Assembly: GCF_004745635.1 (NCBI RefSeq)
Contig: NZ_SRLB01000005.1
Span: 124,001 to 188,000 of the forward strand
Direction of reading: 5' to 3'
Length of the DNA stretch: 64,000 nt
Source of the DNA: Methylobacterium nonmethylotrophicum
GTDB lineage: Bacteria > Pseudomonadota > Alphaproteobacteria > Rhizobiales > Beijerinckiaceae
Positions 1-9,070 of this stretch are shown here, piece by piece. Under the pieces are notes generated by a model. It was not told the origin of the DNA, ran no database searches, and was given only the letters and a program-made list of their open reading frames with translations. The first letter of the stretch is position 1; each line of letters begins with the position of its first letter. Made by a program: the position numbers and the translations under genes.

Positions 1-479
1 CGCTGGTCAACCCGGTGCCGGTCACGGCGGCCCGGGCGCTCGGCGCCGACGTGGTGCTCTGCGTCAACCTCAACGGCGACATGCGGGTGCGCGGCACCGT
101 TATCCAGTCGCACGGGGCGGAAGGCGCGGATGCCGTGATGGAGGTCGCCGCCGAGGCGGCGGCCGGCCTGCCGGAGGAGCCGCGGCGCTGGCCGCTCATC
201 GGGGCGCGCAAGGCGCGGCCGAAGCCCCGGCCGGAATCCGGCGCGCCGAGCGGCATCGCCAGCGTGATGGTCGACGCGTTCAACATCACGCAGGACCGGA
301 TCTCGCGCTCGCGCCTGGCCGGCGACCCGCCGGACGTGATGATCAACCCGAAGCTCGCCCAGATGGGCCTGTTCGAGTTCCACCGCGCCGAGGAATGCAT
401 CGAGCTGGGTCGCCAGGCCACCCGGCGGATGCTGCCGGAGATCCACGAGATGATCGCCGCCGCCGTCGCGCCGATGTGA
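1..479 (+). CDS. Patatin-like phospholipase family protein, C-terminal part
   Basis: The gene enters from the left edge. The frame is open from base 3 and closes with TGA at 477-479, leaving about 158 residues. The run LVNPVPVTAARALGADVV is typical of the end of the RssA/YchK-type patatin catalytic domain, where a 'NPVPV' stretch follows the Asp-Gly of the catalytic dyad. The nucleophile motif GXSXG and the catalytic Asp must lie upstream of the window. A C-terminal helical tail follows (MGLFEFHRAEECIELG). The family consists of acyl hydrolases acting on membrane lipids; the substrate is not known. The call rests on the short conserved block only. Confidence 0.75.
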   Translation, partial: LVNPVPVTAARALGADVVLCVNLNGDMRVRGTVIQSHGAEGADAVMEVAAEAAAGLPEEPRRWPLIGARKARPKPRPESGAPSGIASVMVDAFNITQDRISRSRLAGDPPDVMINPKLAQMGLFEFHRAEECIELGRQATRRMLPEIHEMIAAAVAPM

Positions 480-489
480 GGAATGCCGC

Positions 490-921
490 TCAGGCCGTGG
501 CGATGTACTCGCGCAGGGCCTGGTGCTCGGCCTCGACCGACTCGATGCGGTGCTTGACCACGTCGCCGATCGACACGAGGCCGACGAGGCGGTCGTCCTC
601 GACCACCGGGACGTGGCGGAAGCGGCCGTCGGTCATCAGCTCCATCACCTCGTCGATGGCGGTGGAGCGGGTGCAGCACACCACCTTCGCGGTCATGTGC
701 CGGGACACCGGCGCTTCCAGCGCCGCGCCGCCGCCGCGGACCACCGCTCGGATGATGTCGCGCTCCGAGAGCATGCCGAGGACGGTCTGGCCGGCATCGC
801 TCACCACCAGGGCGCCGATGCCCTTCTCGGTCAGGAGCGCGGCCGCCTCCGCCAGGGTGCGATGGGGCTGCACGGTCACGACGGTGCGGCCCTTCTGCGA
901 CAGGATGCGCGCAACGGTCAT
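490..921 (-). CDS. CBS-domain pair protein
   Basis: 143 residues carrying two CBS repeats, roughly residues 10-65 and 75-130. SERDIIRAV closes the first repeat and VSIGDVVKHR the second, which is the usual shape of the short stand-alone CBS proteins. CBS pairs bind adenosyl ligands such as AMP, ATP or NADH and report energy or redox state; no effector domain is fused here. The ATG at 919-921 is chosen because AGGGAGA sits about 7 bases ahead of it; a longer frame upstream has no family similarity. The gene converges on the phospholipase gene, with only 10 bases between the two stops. Confidence 0.85.
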   Translation of the reverse strand: MTVARILSQKGRTVVTVQPHRTLAEAAALLTEKGIGALVVSDAGQTVLGMLSERDIIRAVVRGGGAALEAPVSRHMTAKVVCCTRSTAIDEVMELMTDGRFRHVPVVEDDRLVGLVSIGDVVKHRIESVEAEHQALREYIATA

Positions 922-1056
922 CAGCGTCTCCCTGTAGGGGCCCCGCCGGCCTCGAAGCGGTCCGGGCGGGACTCTCGTTCGGAGGGCGAGTGTGTGACCG
1001 TGCGCCGGGCGACGCAAGCACCCTGGAAGTCGAAGCGAAGAATCGTCCACCGGGCG

Positions 1057-1875
1057 TCAGCGTCGTCCGAGCCGATCGACCAGGGGAAGCAGCAGGAACC
1101 CGACGACGAACCCGCCGAGATGCGCGTCCCAGGCCACGGCGGAATCGCTGAGCCCCAGCGGCAGGGCGGCGAGGCCGAACAGCAGGTTGGTGACGAACCA
1201 GATGGCGAGGAATACCGCCGCCGAGCGGTTGCGCAGCAGCTCGGGGATCGTCTGGAGCCGCGTCGGCACCGGGCGCTGCCAGGGCAGGGTGGCGGGCCCC
1301 GCGGCCTCGACCGGGTGGAACGCGAAGCGCACCGCCGCCGCCATCAGGCCCGACACCCCGGCGGAGGCACCGACCAGGGGTACGGTGCTCAACGGATCGA
1401 TGAGGACGTGGAGCAGGCCGCCGGCGGCGGTGGAGGCGAGCGCGATGACACCGTAGCGCCAGGCGCCGCAGCGGCGCGCCACCGGCGTGCCGAAGGCGGC
1501 GAGCCAGACGCTGTTGAGGAGGACATGGGCCCAGGAGCCGTGCAGGAGCGCGTAAGACACGAAGGTCCAGGGCATCGCGCCCGGATCCGCCACCAGGTAG
1601 GCCGCGAAGGCCTTGCGGGTCCCGACCTCGAGCGCGGACCCATCCGCGCCGGCGGCGGCCCGCAGCACGTCGGCGGCCCGGCCGGGATCGAGGGCGAGGG
1701 TCCAGCGCGCCGGCACCAGGGCGAGGTCGAGGAAAAGGGTGACGTCCCAGAGGTCGGGGAGGATCTGCCGCACGGCGTGGATCAGCACCAGGATCCCGAC
1801 CGAAGCGGTGACCACGGCGGGCATGTTGAAGACCGGCACGCGCGGCGGCCGCGGAAGGTCGGGGGTGGCGTCCAT
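1057..1875 (-). CDS. Rhomboid family intramembrane serine protease
   Basis: 272 residues with several hydrophobic segments. The catalytic serine lies in GASAGVSG, and the partner histidine in AWDAHLGGFVVGF in a late membrane helix, together giving the Ser-His dyad of rhomboids. The LLHGSWAHVLLN segment is the conserved His/Asn region of helix 2. The protein should cleave transmembrane substrates inside the inner membrane; the substrate is unknown. The start chosen is ATG at 1873-1875; an alternative is the ATG at 1823-1825 just before the first helix. No good ribosome site is visible. A minus-strand terminator-like hairpin lies about 90 bases upstream (1966-1996), so the leader may be attenuated. 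Confidence 0.88.
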   Translation of the reverse strand: MDATPDLPRPPRVPVFNMPAVVTASVGILVLIHAVRQILPDLWDVTLFLDLALVPARWTLALDPGRAADVLRAAAGADGSALEVGTRKAFAAYLVADPGAMPWTFVSYALLHGSWAHVLLNSVWLAAFGTPVARRCGAWRYGVIALASTAAGGLLHVLIDPLSTVPLVGASAGVSGLMAAAVRFAFHPVEAAGPATLPWQRPVPTRLQTIPELLRNRSAAVFLAIWFVTNLLFGLAALPLGLSDSAVAWDAHLGGFVVGFLLLPLVDRLGRR

Positions 1876-2335
1876 GCGGGCACCATTGCGGGCCGCGGGC
1901 GCCGGCCGCAAGGCCGGGCGGCGTCGCGGACGGTCCGCGCACCGAAGAAAGAGTGCAACGCCCGGAAAAAAGAAGGGAGAGCGTTGCCGCTCTCCCCGAA
2001 AGAGGGCGATCGCGCCCGGCCGGGAGGCCGCGCGCGGAACGCCGTCAGGACCGTGACGGCGCGGGCCACCTGGGCCCTCACCCCTTTGCACGTCGGCCAG
2101 CATGGGGCGCGCTCCCCGCCCCGGCCAGCCCGAATTCGCTGTTGCCCGTCACAATCGCGCAGGTGTGGGACGAACGCAACATTTATCAACCGGTAACCTT
2201 AATCGAACCTTACGCTCTCACGGCTCGGCCGTTCGGCATACGGTCTGCTGCACCGAATCAGCACAGCCGGTCGCCGTCCCGTTGCGGGACGATGACAGGC
2301 CGCTCCCCGGACCGCCCGCCCCAGACCGAGACGCC
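1876..2335. other. Gene-free stretch between divergent rhomboid and PAS genes
   Basis: Divergent intergenic region of 460 bases. The part nearest the rhomboid gene holds the minus-strand hairpin listed separately. Around 2175-2215 base composition drops (CATTTATCAACCGG and TTAATCG) and this is the likely promoter zone for the PAS gene. No gene with family similarity was found on either strand. Confidence 0.5.
1966..1996 (-). terminator. Rho-independent terminator-like hairpin in rhomboid leader
   Basis: GGGAGAGCG at 1975-1983 pairs with CGCTCTCCC at 1988-1996 around the loop TTGC. On the minus strand the hairpin is followed by TTCTTTTTT (read from 1974 down to 1966). No minus-strand gene lies upstream, so it would end either a small untranslated transcript or the rhomboid leader itself. 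Confidence 0.6.
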
Positions 2336-2941
2336 ATGAAGCACCCGACCAGCCGCATGCTCCACGCCTACTGGAACGGCCTGCGCGGCGCCCGCGCCGC
2401 GCCGGAGCGGGGCGAGATCGAGCCCGGGGAGATCCGGCACGTCCTTGCCGACAGCCTGATCCTGGAGATCGACGCCCCGCGCGGCCTCGCCAGCGTCCGG
2501 CTCGCCGGCACCCGGCTCTGCGCGCTGTTCGGGGCCGAGCTGCGGGGACGCTCCTTCGCGGGCCTGTGGGGCGAGGCCCCGGCCGCCGATCCGTGGCGGC
2601 TGATCGAGGTGGTGATCCAGGAGACGGCGGGCGTCGTGGTCGGGCTCGTCGGGGTGACCGAGGCCGGCGAGACCCTCGACCTCGAATTGCTGCTGCTGCC
2701 CCTGCGCCACCGCGGCAAGACCCAGGCCCGGGTGATCGGCGCGCTCTCGCCCGCGGTGATCCCGACCTGGCTCGGCTTGCGCCCGATCGTGGCCCTGCGC
2801 ACCGTGTCGCTGCGGATCCTCACCGCCGCCGAGGCGAACGCCGCCGCCCCTCCCCCGCTCGCCGCGCCCCCGGCCGCCAACGACGAGCCGGGGCTGGAGC
2901 GCCGCAAGCGCTTCGTGGTGCATCGCGGCGGGCGGATCTGA
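2336..2941 (+). CDS. PAS-fold (PAS_5 family) cytoplasmic protein
   Basis: 201 residues. The opening HPTSRMLHAYWNGLRG and the middle GTRLCALFGAELRGRSF are characteristic of the small alphaproteobacterial PAS_5 proteins, which carry one PAS fold (about residues 10-145) and no output domain. A Pro/Ala-rich linker and a basic tail (ERRKRFVVHRGGRI) follow. Ligand and partner are unknown. It is followed 77 bases later by a PilZ protein on the same strand, a pairing that suggests, but does not prove, a link to cyclic-di-GMP signalling. The ATG at 2336 is the first in the conserved region. Confidence 0.75.
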   Translation: MKHPTSRMLHAYWNGLRGARAAPERGEIEPGEIRHVLADSLILEIDAPRGLASVRLAGTRLCALFGAELRGRSFAGLWGEAPAADPWRLIEVVIQETAGVVVGLVGVTEAGETLDLELLLLPLRHRGKTQARVIGALSPAVIPTWLGLRPIVALRTVSLRILTAAEANAAAPPPLAAPPAANDEPGLERRKRFVVHRGGRI

Positions 2942-3018
2942 CGGCGTGTCGGCGGTTCCTTAACCCTTCGGCGGCACGCTGCGCGGGCGGTCGGTTCCGC
3001 GCGGGAGAGACGAGCGCC

Positions 3019-3642
3019 ATGGGCCAGGCACCGCGGTCGAGCTTGCGTCCCCTCGCGCTGCGGGCGGCGACTGACCAGCGTCGGCATCGCCGCGTGGCGG
3101 TCGCCCTGCTCGGGCGCTACATGCTCTCCGACCGGAAGGAATATCCCTGCCAGACCGTCGACATGTCCCCCGGCGGGGTGCGGCTGACCTGCGCGGTCGG
3201 CGGCGAGGTCGGCGAGCGCACGGTGATCTATCTCGAGCACGTCGGGCGGATCGAGGGCACGATCGCGCGCCTCCTGCCGGACGGGTTCGCGGTGGCGATC
3301 AGCGCGACGGCGCACAAGCGCGACAAGATCGCCTCGCAGCTCACCTGGCTCGCCAACCGTGCGGTGCTCGGCCTGCCGGAGGACCGCCGCCACGAGCGCC
3401 TGGTGCCGCGCCAGACCGTCACCACCTTGCGCCTCGAGACCGGGCGCGAGATCGCCGCGCGCATCGTCGACATCTCGCTGTCGGGCGCGGCCATCGCCTG
3501 CGCGGTCGAGCTGCCGCTCGATGCGAGCCTGACCCTCGGCCGCACGCCCGGCCGGGTGGTGCGCCAGTTCAAGGGCGGCTTCGCGGTCGAGTTCCGGCTG
3601 CCCCTGTCGCCGGACCGGTTCGACGAGAACCTCGTGCTGTAA
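3019..3642 (+). CDS. Tandem PilZ-domain protein
   Basis: 207 residues with two PilZ-like repeats. The first has RRHRRVAV near residue 25 and DMSPGGVRL about 30 residues later. The second has RRHERLVPRQ near residue 125 and DISLSGAAI near 150. The Arg-rich box and the D-x-S-x-x-G motif are the two halves of the cyclic-di-GMP binding site, and both repeats retain them in degenerate form. No output domain is attached, so the protein probably acts by contact with a partner. GGGAGAGA lies upstream of the ATG at 3019. A diguanylate cyclase gene lies at 10086-11258 but is not linked in an operon. Confidence 0.85.
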   Translation: MGQAPRSSLRPLALRAATDQRRHRRVAVALLGRYMLSDRKEYPCQTVDMSPGGVRLTCAVGGEVGERTVIYLEHVGRIEGTIARLLPDGFAVAISATAHKRDKIASQLTWLANRAVLGLPEDRRHERLVPRQTVTTLRLETGREIAARIVDISLSGAAIACAVELPLDASLTLGRTPGRVVRQFKGGFAVEFRLPLSPDRFDENLVL

Positions 3643-3988
3643 CGCCGCCGCCGCGCGAGGAGCCGCGCGCCGCGCGAAGGTCCGCCCGTCCCGATCACTT
3701 GGCGCCGCCGCGACACTCGCGCGGGGCCGCCATCCGCCACGGCGGGAGCCGGCGGCCGATGCCGGCCGGGAAGGGGGGACGCGCCCTTGCGGACGCGTGC
3801 GTCGCGACGGCGAACCCGGCGCGGATCGCCCGAAACGATCGCTCGGCAGAGTTGCACGGCGCAACTCTGCCGAGTTCATCGGTTCTGCAGCATTTTCGCC
3901 GCCGAACCGGTGACCGCTTCGGCGAAGGATGCATAGGGCAATCCCGCCCCGTGCGGCGCGCTGGGCCCGCCCGGGGCAGGGCCCGCGC
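3643..3988. other. Convergent gene-free stretch
   Basis: 346 bases between the convergent PilZ and chemoreceptor genes. It contains the strong inverted repeat at 3842-3874 listed separately. No open frame here resembles a known family. Confidence 0.5.
3842..3874. repeat. Perfect 14-bp inverted repeat (hairpin)
   Basis: CTCGGCAGAGTTGC at 3842-3855 is perfectly repeated in reverse complement at 3861-3874 around the loop ACGGC. It sits between two convergent genes. No T-run follows on either strand, so a classical terminator is not clear; it may be a mRNA-end hairpin or a protein site. Confidence 0.7.
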
Positions 3989-6085
3989 TCAGGCGGCGCG
4001 CACCGTGTCGAGGAATTGCCGCACCTCGGTCGAGAGCGACTCGGACTGGCGCGACAGCGCGGAGGACGAGGCCAGGACCTGCGTCGCTGCGGCGCCGGTC
4101 TCCTCCGCCGCACCCGCCACGCGCGCGACGTTGGTCGTCACCTCGCCCGCACCCGCGGCGGCCTGGGCGACGTTGCGGACGATCTCCTGCGTCGCCGCGC
4201 CCTGCTGCTCCACCGCCGCCGCGATCGAGGCCGTCACGGAGCTGATCTCCCGGATCCGCCCCGAGATGCCGCCGATCGCCTCGACCGCCTGGCTCGTCGC
4301 CCCCTGGACCTGCCCGATCTGCCGGCCGATCGCCTCGGTGGCCTTCGCGGTCTGGTCGGCCAGCGCCTTGACCTCGGACGCCACCACCGCGAAGCCCCGC
4401 CCGGCCTGCCCGGCCCGCGCCGCCTCGATCGTCGCGTTGAGCGCGAGCAGGTTCGTCTGGGCGGCGATGCCCGAGATCATCCCCGCCACGTCGCCGATCT
4501 CGGCGACGGTGGAGGTCAGCTGATGCACGAGCGCGGCGGTCCGGTCCGCCTCGCCGACCGCGGCCCGGGCGAGGTCGGAGGAGCTGGCGACCTGCCGGCC
4601 GATCTCCTGCACCGAGGCGCCCAGCTCCTCCGCCGCGACCGCGACCGTGCCGACGTTGGAGGCCGCCTCCTCGGCGGCGGAGGCGACGGAGGTGGATTGC
4701 AGGGCGGTCGCGGCTGCGGTGGACGTCATCGTCCGCGCCGTCGCCTGCAGCTCCGCGGCGGAGGACGAGACCATGCCGACGATGCCGCCGACGGCCCGCT
4801 CGAACGCCTCGGCCATCTGGTGCATGGTCGCCCGGCGCTGCTCCTCGGCCGAGGCGCGGGCGAGCGCCGTCTCCTCCTCGAGCGCCTTCGCGCGGAGCAG
4901 GCTCGCCTTGAAGACCTCCACGGCCCCGGCCATCGCGCCGAGCTCGTCCCTGCGCCGCGACCCGGGAATGGCGGTGTCGAGCCGGCCTTCGGCGAGGCGG
5001 TGCATGGCGTTCGCCAGGCCGAGGATGCCCCGCACCACGCGGAACTGGACGGTCGCGATGGCGGCCGCCGTGAGGAGGACCGCCACGAGGATGACGGCGA
5101 TCGCCGAGAGATAGTCGGCCTGGGCGGCGGCCGCGTCGGTCCTGGCCTTGGCGACCGCGGCGTCGACGGCGGCGAGGGCGACGTCGACGATGGATCTCTG
5201 ACCGGCCACGACGCCCGCATCCCACTCCGCCACCGCCACCGGCACCTTGCGTCCTTCGGCGACGGCGGTGGTCGCCACCTGCCGCATCGCTCCGAACGTC
5301 CCTCCGAAATAGAGGCCGTTGGCCCGGGCGTAGGCCTCCTTGACCGAGGCGTCGAAGCCGCCGACCGCGATCATGCGGCCGACGAGATCCCAGGCCGTCT
5401 TGCTCTGCGCGAGAGCGGCGTTGAGCTGCGCCCAGTCCGATGCCGTGGCCGCCCGGTCGGCGGCCAGGAGCTGGTTGATGCCCAGCATGGCGCGCCCGTC
5501 CGAGGTCCGCACGATCCAGGTCGTCGCCCGGGCGTCGATGAGGCTGCCGAAGCTGGGATCGAGCCGCAGGATCACCGTCTCGGTCGCGTCCGAGAGCGCC
5601 TCGAGCGCCGCGAGGAGGCGGGCGCCGAACTCGTCCAGGCGCTTGCGCAGCGTGCCGTCCCGTGCGGCGGCATCCTGGTCGAACGCCTTGTCCACCGCCG
5701 GGCGCAGGTCCTGCCATTCGGCGACGAGGGCCGCGATCTCGTCGCGCTTGGCCCGCAAGGCCGGGTCGGCGGCACGGCTCAGGCTGTCGAGCGCGATGCC
5801 GATCGCCTGGTTGAAGGCCGCGCGGGCATCCAGCGACAGCCGGCGGTGATCGCGGTTGGCACCGGGCTCCTTCAGGAGAGCCGTGAGGGCATAGCCCCGC
5901 TCGACGCGCATCTGGGCCAGGCTCGCGAACAGGTTGCGGTCGGCGAGCATGTAGGCCGTCACCTGGTCGGCGACGTCGCTGCGGACTTTATTCCTGATGA
6001 GGTCCCGCCCGGCCAGGACGATGGCCGAGAGGCCGATCAGCGAAACCAGGGACATAATCAGGAATCGAATAGAGAGCCCGCGCAT
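3989..6085 (-). CDS. Methyl-accepting chemotaxis protein (membrane-bound)
   Basis: 698 residues. Membrane segment 1 covers about residues 7-25. A large, mostly helical periplasmic sensor region follows to about residue 325. Membrane segment 2 (around [17 protein letters not shown]) is followed by a HAMP domain to about residue 405 and then the cytoplasmic signalling domain. The hairpin tip is diagnostic: [19 protein letters not shown], then [15 protein letters not shown]. No C-terminal CheR/CheB docking pentapeptide is visible. The ligand cannot be predicted from the sequence. The ATG at 6083-6085 directly precedes the first membrane helix. Confidence 0.95.
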   Translation of the reverse strand: MRGLSIRFLIMSLVSLIGLSAIVLAGRDLIRNKVRSDVADQVTAYMLADRNLFASLAQMRVERGYALTALLKEPGANRDHRRLSLDARAAFNQAIGIALDSLSRAADPALRAKRDEIAALVAEWQDLRPAVDKAFDQDAAARDGTLRKRLDEFGARLLAALEALSDATETVILRLDPSFGSLIDARATTWIVRTSDGRAMLGINQLLAADRAATASDWAQLNAALAQSKTAWDLVGRMIAVGGFDASVKEAYARANGLYFGGTFGAMRQVATTAVAEGRKVPVAVAEWDAGVVAGQRSIVDVALAAVDAAVAKARTDAAAAQADYLSAIAVILVAVLLTAAAIATVQFRVVRGILGLANAMHRLAEGRLDTAIPGSRRRDELGAMAGAVEVFKASLLRAKALEEETALARASAEEQRRATMHQMAEAFERAVGGIVGMVSSSAAELQATARTMTSTAAATALQSTSVASAAEEAASNVGTVAVAAEELGASVQEIGRQVASSSDLARAAVGEADRTAALVHQLTSTVAEIGDVAGMISGIAAQTNLLALNATIEAARAGQAGRGFAVVASEVKALADQTAKATEAIGRQIGQVQGATSQAVEAIGGISGRIREISSVTASIAAAVEQQGAATQEIVRNVAQAAAGAGEVTTNVARVAGAAEETGAAATQVLASSSALSRQSESLSTEVRQFLDTVRAA

Positions 6086-6226
6086 GTGTCCTGCTTCCCG
6101 GCAAAAAGCGCTCGCGCGCAGGACATAGGATCGAGGTTAATTTGCCGTTCATGCGGCCTTGCGGCGTCTTGCTGTCATTCCTCGGCGCCAGCGACGACTG
6201 GCCGGCCCGCCCCGAACGGCCCGCCC

Positions 6227-6709
6227 CTACCGGCTGCCCTCGCGGATCGAGCCCGGATCGGCCAGCGCGTGGAGCAGGCCCGCCGCCGCGTGGGCGAAGC
6301 GCAGGGTCACGGCCTTGCGGCGGGCCCCCGCCAGGGGATGCTCGGGCGGCGCACGCAGGATCGCGGCCCCGAAGGCGTCGGCGACGATGAGGCCCGTATC
6401 CTCGGGCAGGATCTCCACCGGCAGGTCCTCCGGCACCGCGAAGTAGAACCGGTCGCAGAAGTCGCGGTAATCGGGCCATTTCCGGTCGGCGCGGAAATCC
6501 GCGACGCTCGACTTGATCTCGATGATCGTCAGCTTGCCGCAGGCGCCGAGGGCGATCAGGTCGGCACGCCGGCCGTTGGCGAGGGTGAATTCGGGGATTG
6601 TGACGTGCCCGAGCTCGGCGAAGAGCCGCCGCACCCCGCGCTGCACACAGAGCGCGGTCGGCGATTGGCGGCGGTCGACGGGGAGCGAGAGGGCGAGGGC
6701 GGCGGACAA
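6227..6709 (-). CDS. mmcB: MmcB family DNA repair protein
   Basis: 160 residues of the alphaproteobacterial MmcB family, which in Caulobacter belongs to the DNA-damage response. The fold is nuclease-like: GRRADLIAL followed by IIEIKSS reads as the Asp and Glu-x-Lys of a PD-(D/E)XK core, around residues 46-70. CDRFYFAVP and DTGLIVADAFGA follow in family order. The only start consistent with family length is a TTG at 6707-6709; the next in-frame candidate would remove the conserved N-terminus. No ribosome site is obvious, which fits weak translation. Confidence 0.82.
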   Translation of the reverse strand: MSAALALSLPVDRRQSPTALCVQRGVRRLFAELGHVTIPEFTLANGRRADLIALGACGKLTIIEIKSSVADFRADRKWPDYRDFCDRFYFAVPEDLPVEILPEDTGLIVADAFGAAILRAPPEHPLAGARRKAVTLRFAHAAAGLLHALADPGSIREGSR

Positions 6710-6933
6710 GGCTGTGGATGGGGCTTGCGCGAGAGGTTGCAGGCGGACCGAATCGGGAACGCCATCGGACCAGCTTCGCTCGGCGTTGTCACCTGCAGGC
6801 CGTGTCGCAGGCGGCGCCCCCCTTGCGCGGCCGCCCCAGGGCCGAGCCAGCCGATCGGGGTGCTGGGCAGCGGCCTCTCCCTCTGGTGGGCGCGCCAGCG
6901 CCGCCCGGCGCCGGCCCTGCGGGCGCGGGCGGC

Positions 6934-7161
6934 ATGAGGCGGCAGGCTGCTCCCCGCCGCGCCGCGGCGGGGTGGCGCGCCGTGTTCGGCGTGCCGCTGA
7001 TCGTGGGCGCGGCGACCCTCGCCGGGCTCCTGGCGGCGCTCCTGCACGAGGGCGCCGGCTGGGTCGCGGCCTGGTTCGGCCTGGGCCTGCCGCTCGCCCT
7101 CACCGTCTGGCACGTCGTGCGGGCCTATGCGCCGCGAAACCGTGCCACGCGACCGAGGTAG
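6934..7161 (+). CDS. Small two-helix membrane protein, unknown function
   Basis: 75 residues with a basic start (MRRQAAPRRAAAGWR) and two hydrophobic segments at about residues 18-37 and 42-62, ending in a basic tail. It belongs to no family I can name. The ATG overlaps a TGA (6935-6937) that closes a frame reading GSGLSLWWARQRR just upstream. That could mean translational coupling to another tiny gene, but the upstream frame has no convincing start. It lies upstream of the ABC importer and may or may not be co-transcribed with it. Confidence 0.45.
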   Translation: MRRQAAPRRAAAGWRAVFGVPLIVGAATLAGLLAALLHEGAGWVAAWFGLGLPLALTVWHVVRAYAPRNRATRPR

Positions 7162-7247
7162 CGGTTGATCTCGCGCGTCCGCTCGCCGATGGTCGGCCCC
7201 GCACCCGGCCGCGCGAGACGGCCGGGCGGCGGGAGGGAGCAGGCAGC

Positions 7248-8126
7248 ATGGTCGGGCAGCGCGCCGCCGAGGGGCGCAAGGGGGGTCGGGCCGGGATGCG
7301 GGTGGTCGGCGGAACGGCGCTCGCCCACGACGCCGCGGCGGTGCGGCTGCAGGGCATCGGCATCGCCTTCACCCTCAAGGGCGGGAAACGCTATGTCGCC
7401 GTCGAAGGCATCGATCTCGGGGTGATGCCGGGCGAGTTCGTGGCGGTGGTCGGACCGACGGGCTCGGGCAAGTCGACCCTGCTCAACGCCGCCGCCGGCC
7501 TGCTCAAGCCCGTCTCGGGCAGCGTCACGGTCTTCTCCTCCGCGCTGTCGGGCCTCAACGCCCGGGCCGGCTACCTCTTCCAGGCCGACGCCCTGATGCC
7601 GTGGAAGACCGCCCTCGACAACGTCGCGGTCGCGCTCGAGCCCCAGGGCGTGCCGCGATCGGAGGCGCTCGCGCGGGCGCGCGACTGGCTCGGCCGGGTC
7701 GGCCTCTCGGCCTTCGTCGAGCGCTATCCGCACATGCTCTCGGGCGGCCAGCGCAAGCGCGTGGCGCTGGCCCAGATGCTGATCCGCGACCCCGAGATCC
7801 TCCTGATGGACGAGCCGTTCGGGCCGCTCGACGCGCAGACCCGGCAGATCATGGGCAACCTCCTCCTCGAATTGTGGGCGGCCAACCGCAAGGCGGTGAT
7901 GTTCGTCACCCACGATCTCGAGGAGGCGATCGCGCTCGCCGACCGGGTGGTGGTGCTCTCCGCCGGCCCCGCCGCCCGGATCGTCGGCGATTTTCCGGTT
8001 CCGCTGGCCCGCCCGCGCGACATCAGCGAGATCCGCCTCGAGCCGCAATTCCACGCCCTCTACAAGGAGATCTGGTCGTGCCTGCGGGTCGAGGTCTCGC
8101 GCGCCTATGCGGGCGGCCCGGCCTGA
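7248..8126 (+). CDS. ABC transporter ATP-binding protein (nitrate/sulfonate/taurine type)
   Basis: 292 residues. Walker A GPTGSGKST is at 69-77, the Q-loop FQ at 111-112, the signature LSGGQ at 164-168 and Walker B ILLMDEP at 184-190, with the H-loop histidine in VTHDLEE near 212. The LFQADALMPWKT stretch after the Q-loop is typical of the SsuB/TauB/NrtD subgroup. GGGAGGGAGC lies ahead of the ATG at 7248; a second ATG at 7296 is possible. It energises the permease encoded 22 bases downstream; the binding protein follows at 9071. Confidence 0.92.
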   Translation: MVGQRAAEGRKGGRAGMRVVGGTALAHDAAAVRLQGIGIAFTLKGGKRYVAVEGIDLGVMPGEFVAVVGPTGSGKSTLLNAAAGLLKPVSGSVTVFSSALSGLNARAGYLFQADALMPWKTALDNVAVALEPQGVPRSEALARARDWLGRVGLSAFVERYPHMLSGGQRKRVALAQMLIRDPEILLMDEPFGPLDAQTRQIMGNLLLELWAANRKAVMFVTHDLEEAIALADRVVVLSAGPAARIVGDFPVPLARPRDISEIRLEPQFHALYKEIWSCLRVEVSRAYAGGPA

Positions 8127-8148
8127 TGCCCCTCGGAGACATGACCCC

Positions 8149-8934
8149 GTGAACCGCCTCGGCCTCCTCGCCCTGCAGATCCTCGTCGGCCTCGCCGGCT
8201 TCGCGATCTGGCACGTGCTGACCGTCTATCCCGTTCTCGGGGCGCCCAAGCAGATCCAGTTCTTCTTCTCGACCCCGGTCGAGGTGCTCAAGCGGACCTG
8301 GGCCGAGATGGCGAACCCCGAGATCTGGGGCCATCTCTGGATCACCCTGCAGGAGACGGTGCTGGCCTTCGTCTTCGGCGCCGCCGGGGGCATCGCCTTC
8401 GGGTTCCTGTTCGCCCGCAACGCGCTGCTCGCGGCGGTGTTCGACCCCTACATCAAGGCGGCGAACGCCCTGCCCCGGGTGGTCCTGGCGCCGATCTTCG
8501 CGCTGTGGTTCGGGCTCGGCATCTGGTCGAAGGTGGCGCTCGGCTTCACGCTGGTGTTCTTCATCGTGTTCTTCAACGTCTACCAGGGCGTGCGCGAGGT
8601 GAGCCCGGTGGTGCTGAACAACGCCCGGATGCTCGGGATGAGCGAGCGCGGGCTTCTCCGCCATGTCTACTGGCCCTCGGCGCTGACCTGGATGTTCTCC
8701 TCGCTCCACACGGCGGTCGGATTCGCCCTGGTCGGCGCCGTGGTGGGCGAGTATCTCGGCTCCTCGGCCGGCCTCGGCTACAAGATCCACGAGGCCGAGA
8801 GCGTGTTCGACGTCACCGGCGTCTTCGCCGGGATGCTGATCCTGACCGTGTTCGTGATCGTGATCGACACGGTCGTCACCCTGATCGAGAACCGCCTCCT
8901 GGTGTGGCGCCCGCAAGCCGGCGGCCAGGGCTGA
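8149..8934 (+). CDS. ABC transporter permease (SsuC/TauC type)
   Basis: 261 residues with about six membrane helices and the coupling (EAA-like) loop NNARMLGMSERGLLRHVYWP, where it contacts the ATPase. The start is GTG at 8149: the ATG eight bases earlier (8141) runs straight into TGA after three codons, and CGGAGA lies 9 bases ahead of the GTG. The family imports nitrate, alkanesulfonates, taurine or pyrimidine precursors of thiamine; nothing in the permease sequence settles which. Confidence 0.9.
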   Translation: MNRLGLLALQILVGLAGFAIWHVLTVYPVLGAPKQIQFFFSTPVEVLKRTWAEMANPEIWGHLWITLQETVLAFVFGAAGGIAFGFLFARNALLAAVFDPYIKAANALPRVVLAPIFALWFGLGIWSKVALGFTLVFFIVFFNVYQGVREVSPVVLNNARMLGMSERGLLRHVYWPSALTWMFSSLHTAVGFALVGAVVGEYLGSSAGLGYKIHEAESVFDVTGVFAGMLILTVFVIVIDTVVTLIENRLLVWRPQAGGQG

Positions 8935-9070
8935 GACTTCGTTCGTCTGCTCGCGCGGGCCGACTCGCGACAGGCTTCCTCCCACCCGGACCTCAGGATG
9001 AAGTCGGGGATGGGATAGGTTCGACAGCTCGGCCTGACCGGCCCACGGAAACAACGGGAGGACCATTTCC

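Noticed and set aside
3929-6937. A 3-kb open frame on the plus strand across the chemoreceptor and mmcB genes.
   Set aside because: It is antisense to two well-supported genes, has Arg/Gly/Asp-rich composition typical of GC-rich shadow frames, and no family similarity.
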